This document shows positions 43,108-45,833 of a DNA stretch of 45,833 nt, in pieces; positions within the stretch are counted from its first letter, which is position 1; each line of letters begins with the position of its first letter. A model generated the notes under the pieces. The model saw only the letters and a list, made by a program, of their open reading frames with translations. It was not told the origin of the DNA and ran no database searches. Both the position numbers and the translations under genes were made by a program. Source of the stretch: Pseudomonadota bacterium (GTDB lineage Bacteria; Myxococcota_A; Bradymonadia; UBA4248); NCBI GenBank assembly GCA_017441205.1, contig JAFRYG010000118.1:1-45833 (forward strand). Reading direction: 5' to 3'.

Positions 43108-45555
43108 TTATTTCTGAATCTTTTCCTTGTCAGCAATCAGCTTATTCAGGGTTTTGACATCGTTGGCAGCATCGGGGATGGTACTGAGTTTCTCAATCAG
43201 CTTGCGAGCTTCCGGAATATCATTGTCCGAAATGTACTGACGGATATCATTGCGCAGCCGACGGCGATAGCCTTCGAGAAGCCTGGTATGGGTCGTATCC
43301 GCCAATGCTTTATTCATACTGTTTTCAGGGATTTTTTCCAGGAACTCCAGATCCTCCTCGTATTCGATGAGTGAAGTTGCATTGCGGCTTCGGATCTGTT
43401 TGATTGTTTTGTTATAATCTTCTTCCTGAATCAGAAGTTTACGATAGAAATCAAAGACAGCTTTGTCTTTTATAACGATATTATCCTTGTCCATTGCCGC
43501 AGCATTATTGATGTTAATCAATGCCCCGGCATAGCTCTGATTGGTATAATTATCGATACCTTTATTGACTTCCAGTCTAATCTGCTCGACGAGAGCAGTT
43601 CTTTCCTTGACTTGTTCTTCCTGGGCGGATGTCGAAATCTGTGTAAAGATCCAGAAAACGAGCGTGCCCACACAGCAGCAGAAGAGCGCAGCCAAAACGA
43701 TGTTGGCCCAGATCGGTGTTGTCGTTGCATTTTTGAGGGCATTCGGCCCATAGGACATCATGTAGGGAGACGTCAGCGGAGGCGCTCCGGCCCACGAAGG
43801 AGCTGCAATTCCGCCGCCCTGGCGTTCCAGCATGGATTCCATCTGGGGCATGGGCCCCGAAGGTGATGGCAAGGAATAACCGCCCGAAGGCATTCCCATC
43901 GGCTGTGAAATGGCAGCAGGCTGAGCCATCGCTGATGGCGACGGCGGCACCCCCGTTGCAGACGGTGACAGGCTGGGACTGCGGCTTCCGGAACCAGCAC
44001 GCTGATTGGGATGATACTCAATCTTTGGTTCACCCTTCCAAAGCTCATCCGGATCGCCGCCATACTGCTCAAACCTAAAACGTATGCTGCCGATTTCAAT
44101 GATATCGTTGCTGCGAAGCTGGGCAACACGAATGCGATAACCATTCAGAACCGTTCCGTTGCCGCTGTTCAAATCACGGATACGGAAACCCTCGGGAAAC
44201 TTATCAATTTCGACATGCTTGCGGCTCATCGAAATATCAGAGATCGTGATATCATTATCGGGTGAACGTCCAATCGACGTTTTTTCACGAACGAGAATAT
44301 ATTCGCGCTGACTGGTTTTGCCGGATTCGACAATGAGCTTTCCGCTGAGAGGATCGAAATCCATGCAGTTAAGACTGATCTGTGTCTTTTCCCCGCCAAT
44401 ATCCGTTTCTTCATCGGAAGCAGAGTCCAGCATCAGCGTTTTTTCGCCTGCATCATCCGGGGATTCATCCTCAAACTGCAAATCATTGTTCTCGGCGGCA
44501 GCGCCGCCGAATATGGGTTCTGACGCTTCGGGAACCGGAGGACGCCCGATTGCCTGTACGACTGGAACAGGATATTTTGAAGCTGCAGGTCCGACCGGAC
44601 GCTGTTGTGGGGCAACACCAAAAATCGGTGCGGAAGGAGCAGGGGCAGCACCAAAAATCGGTGCGGCAGGAGCTGCTGCTGGTGCGAGTGCTGGAGCCGC
44701 CGCTGCAGCTGCAAGTGCTGGGGCCGCTGCAACAGGCGCAGGTGCTGGGGCTGCTGCAACAGGCGCAAGTGCTGGAGCCGCTGCTGCAGGCGCAAGTGCT
44801 GGAGCCGCCGCCATAGGCGCAGGTGCTGGAGCCGCCGCCATAGGCGCAGGTGCTGGAGCCGCCGCCACAGGTGCAGGTGCAGAAGTCATGGCTTCGGGAG
44901 AAATTGCAATCGGACCACTGGATGCAGGCATTTCCATGGCGGAAAAATCAGGAACATCAATCGCCTGTGTTTCTTCCTGTTCCTCAAGATCAGAAAGAGC
45001 CGGCCTTGACACCGCACCGGCTTTATCAGCCGCAGTCCCCAGGCTCAGGGGACGCAATTTCAGCCCCGGGAGTTTTCCCGAAGAACTCAGTTTGTTTTTA
45101 TCCGAATCTGCAGCAGCTGCCGGCGCTGGCTTGGGTTCTGCTTTTGCCGGTGCTTTGGTCACGAATTTCTGGATCGGAGCCGGACCGGGAGCCGGTGCAG
45201 TCACCTGAATCGGAGCCGGAGCGGCTGATTTGTGAACTGTGACAGCACGCGTCTTTTCCTGATCGTCATCTGCGGCATGATTCTGCTCACGCATAGCAGC
45301 AACCGCAGCCTCAAGCTCAGCTTCCGACGGTGCGGCAATGGCCTGAGTCTCTTCACCATCGTCCAGCGCCTCAAGCGGATTGGACACGGGAACCTGAGCC
45401 GCATTCGACGACAGCGCAGGAATAATGGATTTCTCTCCGCCAGCACCAGGCGATGCCGCCTTATGCAGTGTCGGAAGCTTCGGAACCGAAGTCTGAATCT
45501 TCGACAAACGGGGAAGTTTAGATGACGATTTAAGATCCTGATTATTATCTGCCAT
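43108..45555 (-). CDS. FHA-domain membrane protein with Ala/Pro linker and helical C-terminus
   Basis: The 815-residue product has no signal peptide. Its N-terminal 370 residues are low complexity (Ala/Pro repeats with several EETQAI or EKTQIS motifs, possible phospho-acceptor sites). An FHA domain at about 410-495 has REYILVREKTSIGRSPDNDI, ISMSRKHVEI and NSGNGTVLNG: the phosphothreonine-binding Arg, Ser and Asn are present. A Pro/Ser/Gly linker leads to a transmembrane helix (WANIVLAALFCCCVGTLVFWIF, about 625) and a C-terminal extracytoplasmic region of helical repeats, possibly TPR-like. So FHA is cytoplasmic and the helical domain is outside. The Thr motifs could be substrates of the kinase at 5306-9106. 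Confidence 0.9.
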   Translation of the reverse strand: MADNNQDLKSSSKLPRLSKIQTSVPKLPTLHKAASPGAGGEKSIIPALSSNAAQVPVSNPLEALDDGEETQAIAAPSEAELEAAVAAMREQNHAADDDQEKTRAVTVHKSAAPAPIQVTAPAPGPAPIQKFVTKAPAKAEPKPAPAAAADSDKNKLSSSGKLPGLKLRPLSLGTAADKAGAVSRPALSDLEEQEETQAIDVPDFSAMEMPASSGPIAISPEAMTSAPAPVAAAPAPAPMAAAPAPAPMAAAPALAPAAAAPALAPVAAAPAPAPVAAAPALAAAAAAPALAPAAAPAAPIFGAAPAPSAPIFGVAPQQRPVGPAASKYPVPVVQAIGRPPVPEASEPIFGGAAAENNDLQFEDESPDDAGEKTLMLDSASDEETDIGGEKTQISLNCMDFDPLSGKLIVESGKTSQREYILVREKTSIGRSPDNDITISDISMSRKHVEIDKFPEGFRIRDLNSGNGTVLNGYRIRVAQLRSNDIIEIGSIRFRFEQYGGDPDELWKGEPKIEYHPNQRAGSGSRSPSLSPSATGVPPSPSAMAQPAAISQPMGMPSGGYSLPSPSGPMPQMESMLERQGGGIAAPSWAGAPPLTSPYMMSYGPNALKNATTTPIWANIVLAALFCCCVGTLVFWIFTQISTSAQEEQVKERTALVEQIRLEVNKGIDNYTNQSYAGALININNAAAMDKDNIVIKDKAVFDFYRKLLIQEEDYNKTIKQIRSRNATSLIEYEEDLEFLEKIPENSMNKALADTTHTRLLEGYRRRLRNDIRQYISDNDIPEARKLIEKLSTIPDAANDVKTLNKLIADKEKIQK
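44690..44881 (-). repeat. 27-bp tandem repeat encoding Ala/Pro units
   Basis: On the minus strand units of 27 bp encode APAPMAAAP, APAPVAAAP, ALAPAAAAP and similar; at least seven follow each other. The right-hand units are nearly identical in DNA (differences at one or two positions), which indicates recent expansion. The array forms a flexible linker before the FHA domain. Confidence 0.88.
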
Positions 45556-45571
45556 GGATTTATTGCTTTAA

Positions 45572-45601
45572 ATTATGTCCGTATTAAAGACATTCTTTGA
45601 A
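45572..45601 (-). promoter_or_regulatory. Candidate promoter for the second FHA gene
   Basis: On the minus strand TTCAAA (45601-45596) lies 18 bp before CATAAT (45577-45572), which in turn is 17 bp upstream of the ATG at 45555. The leader would be very short (about 10 nt) and no ribosome-binding site is visible, so a leaderless or near-leaderless start is possible. Confidence 0.4.
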
Positions 45602-45778
45602 TCGTAATGACCATAACACACTGAGCCATACACAGACTCCCGCTGTCTTGTAATCCATTCCGCCCAATCTTGCAAGAAAACCGATGCCAAACCCAGGGCT
45701 ACCGCATTTAAAAATGTCCTTGACTTTGGTAAAAGGCTTTGACTCACGGTGAGTCCCTTTGCGCATCAAGGATGAAAT

Positions 45779-45833
45779 ATGCAGTTACAGCGCCTTATTG
45801 AGACCGTCAGAGAACAACTCTCCGATCCTCGCA
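45779..45833 (+). CDS. Start of a rightward gene, cut by window edge
   Basis: ATG 45779 follows AAGGA (45768-45772) with 6 nt spacing, a good site. The frame stays open to the edge: MQLQRLIETVREQLSDPR, an amphipathic helix. Only 18 residues are visible, so no family can be named. The upstream 45602-45778 is divergent from the FHA gene and should contain the promoter. Confidence 0.6.
   Translation, partial: MQLQRLIETVREQLSDPR

Noticed and set aside
45584..45769. Leftward 61-codon frame upstream of the FHA gene
   Set aside because: It overlaps the predicted promoter, has no ribosome-binding site and no similarity that I can see.

Overview
The window reads as chromosomal DNA of a Gram-negative bacterium, probably a member of the Myxococcota or a related delta-proteobacterial lineage; this is inference from gene content, not from a marker phylogeny. 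The signs are a Tat operon, a LolC/E-type permease and an outer-membrane beta-barrel (two membranes); many Cys-rich lipoproteins; a trypsin-like protease with Asp/Asn/Cys repeats and a C-terminal Cys-helix-Arg tail of the MYXO-CTERM kind; a eukaryote-like Ser/Thr kinase fused to an ATPase and TPRs; two FHA proteins; and a class II HMG-CoA reductase. I found no tRNA, rRNA, CRISPR array or complete insertion sequence.

Layout. 1-1176: a partial Rpn-type nuclease with an exact 24-bp repeat array, and a DUF3795-like remnant. 1365-4713: a Cys-rich lipoprotein and aspS. 5306-10413: a 1266-residue kinase/ATPase/TPR protein, overlapped by a YkgJ-type Cys-cluster protein. 10596-14605: a Schlafen-AlbA-like regulator, a small lipoprotein and cysK. 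14595-19925: protease, RluA-type pseudouridine synthase, a membrane FHA protein and tatC. 19929-21943: tatB and a Lol-type permease. 22196-28095: four exported proteins (SGNH-like lipoprotein, beta-barrel, two related Cys-rich lipoproteins), mostly separated by clear terminators. 28269-33009: coaE, a membrane protein, dnaK and grpE. 33307-40153: a 1003-residue lipoprotein and a 1196-residue multidomain wall hydrolase without a signal peptide. 40405-45555: a C-terminally short mvaA, a DUF805 protein, a small secreted protein coupled to a second FHA protein, and the start of a rightward gene at the edge.

Two themes stand out. One is the cell surface: lipoproteins, their sorting (Lol), folded-protein export (Tat), a protease and wall hydrolases. 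The other is phospho-signalling: one kinase and two FHA readers.

The strongest unexplained signal is an intergenic repeat family. At least 18 hairpins in eight intergenic regions share the frame GC-G-TAT ... ATA-GC. In this frame a single G is extrahelical on one arm, while the rest of the stem differs between copies but stays self-complementary. One cluster lies at the truncated 3' end of mvaA.
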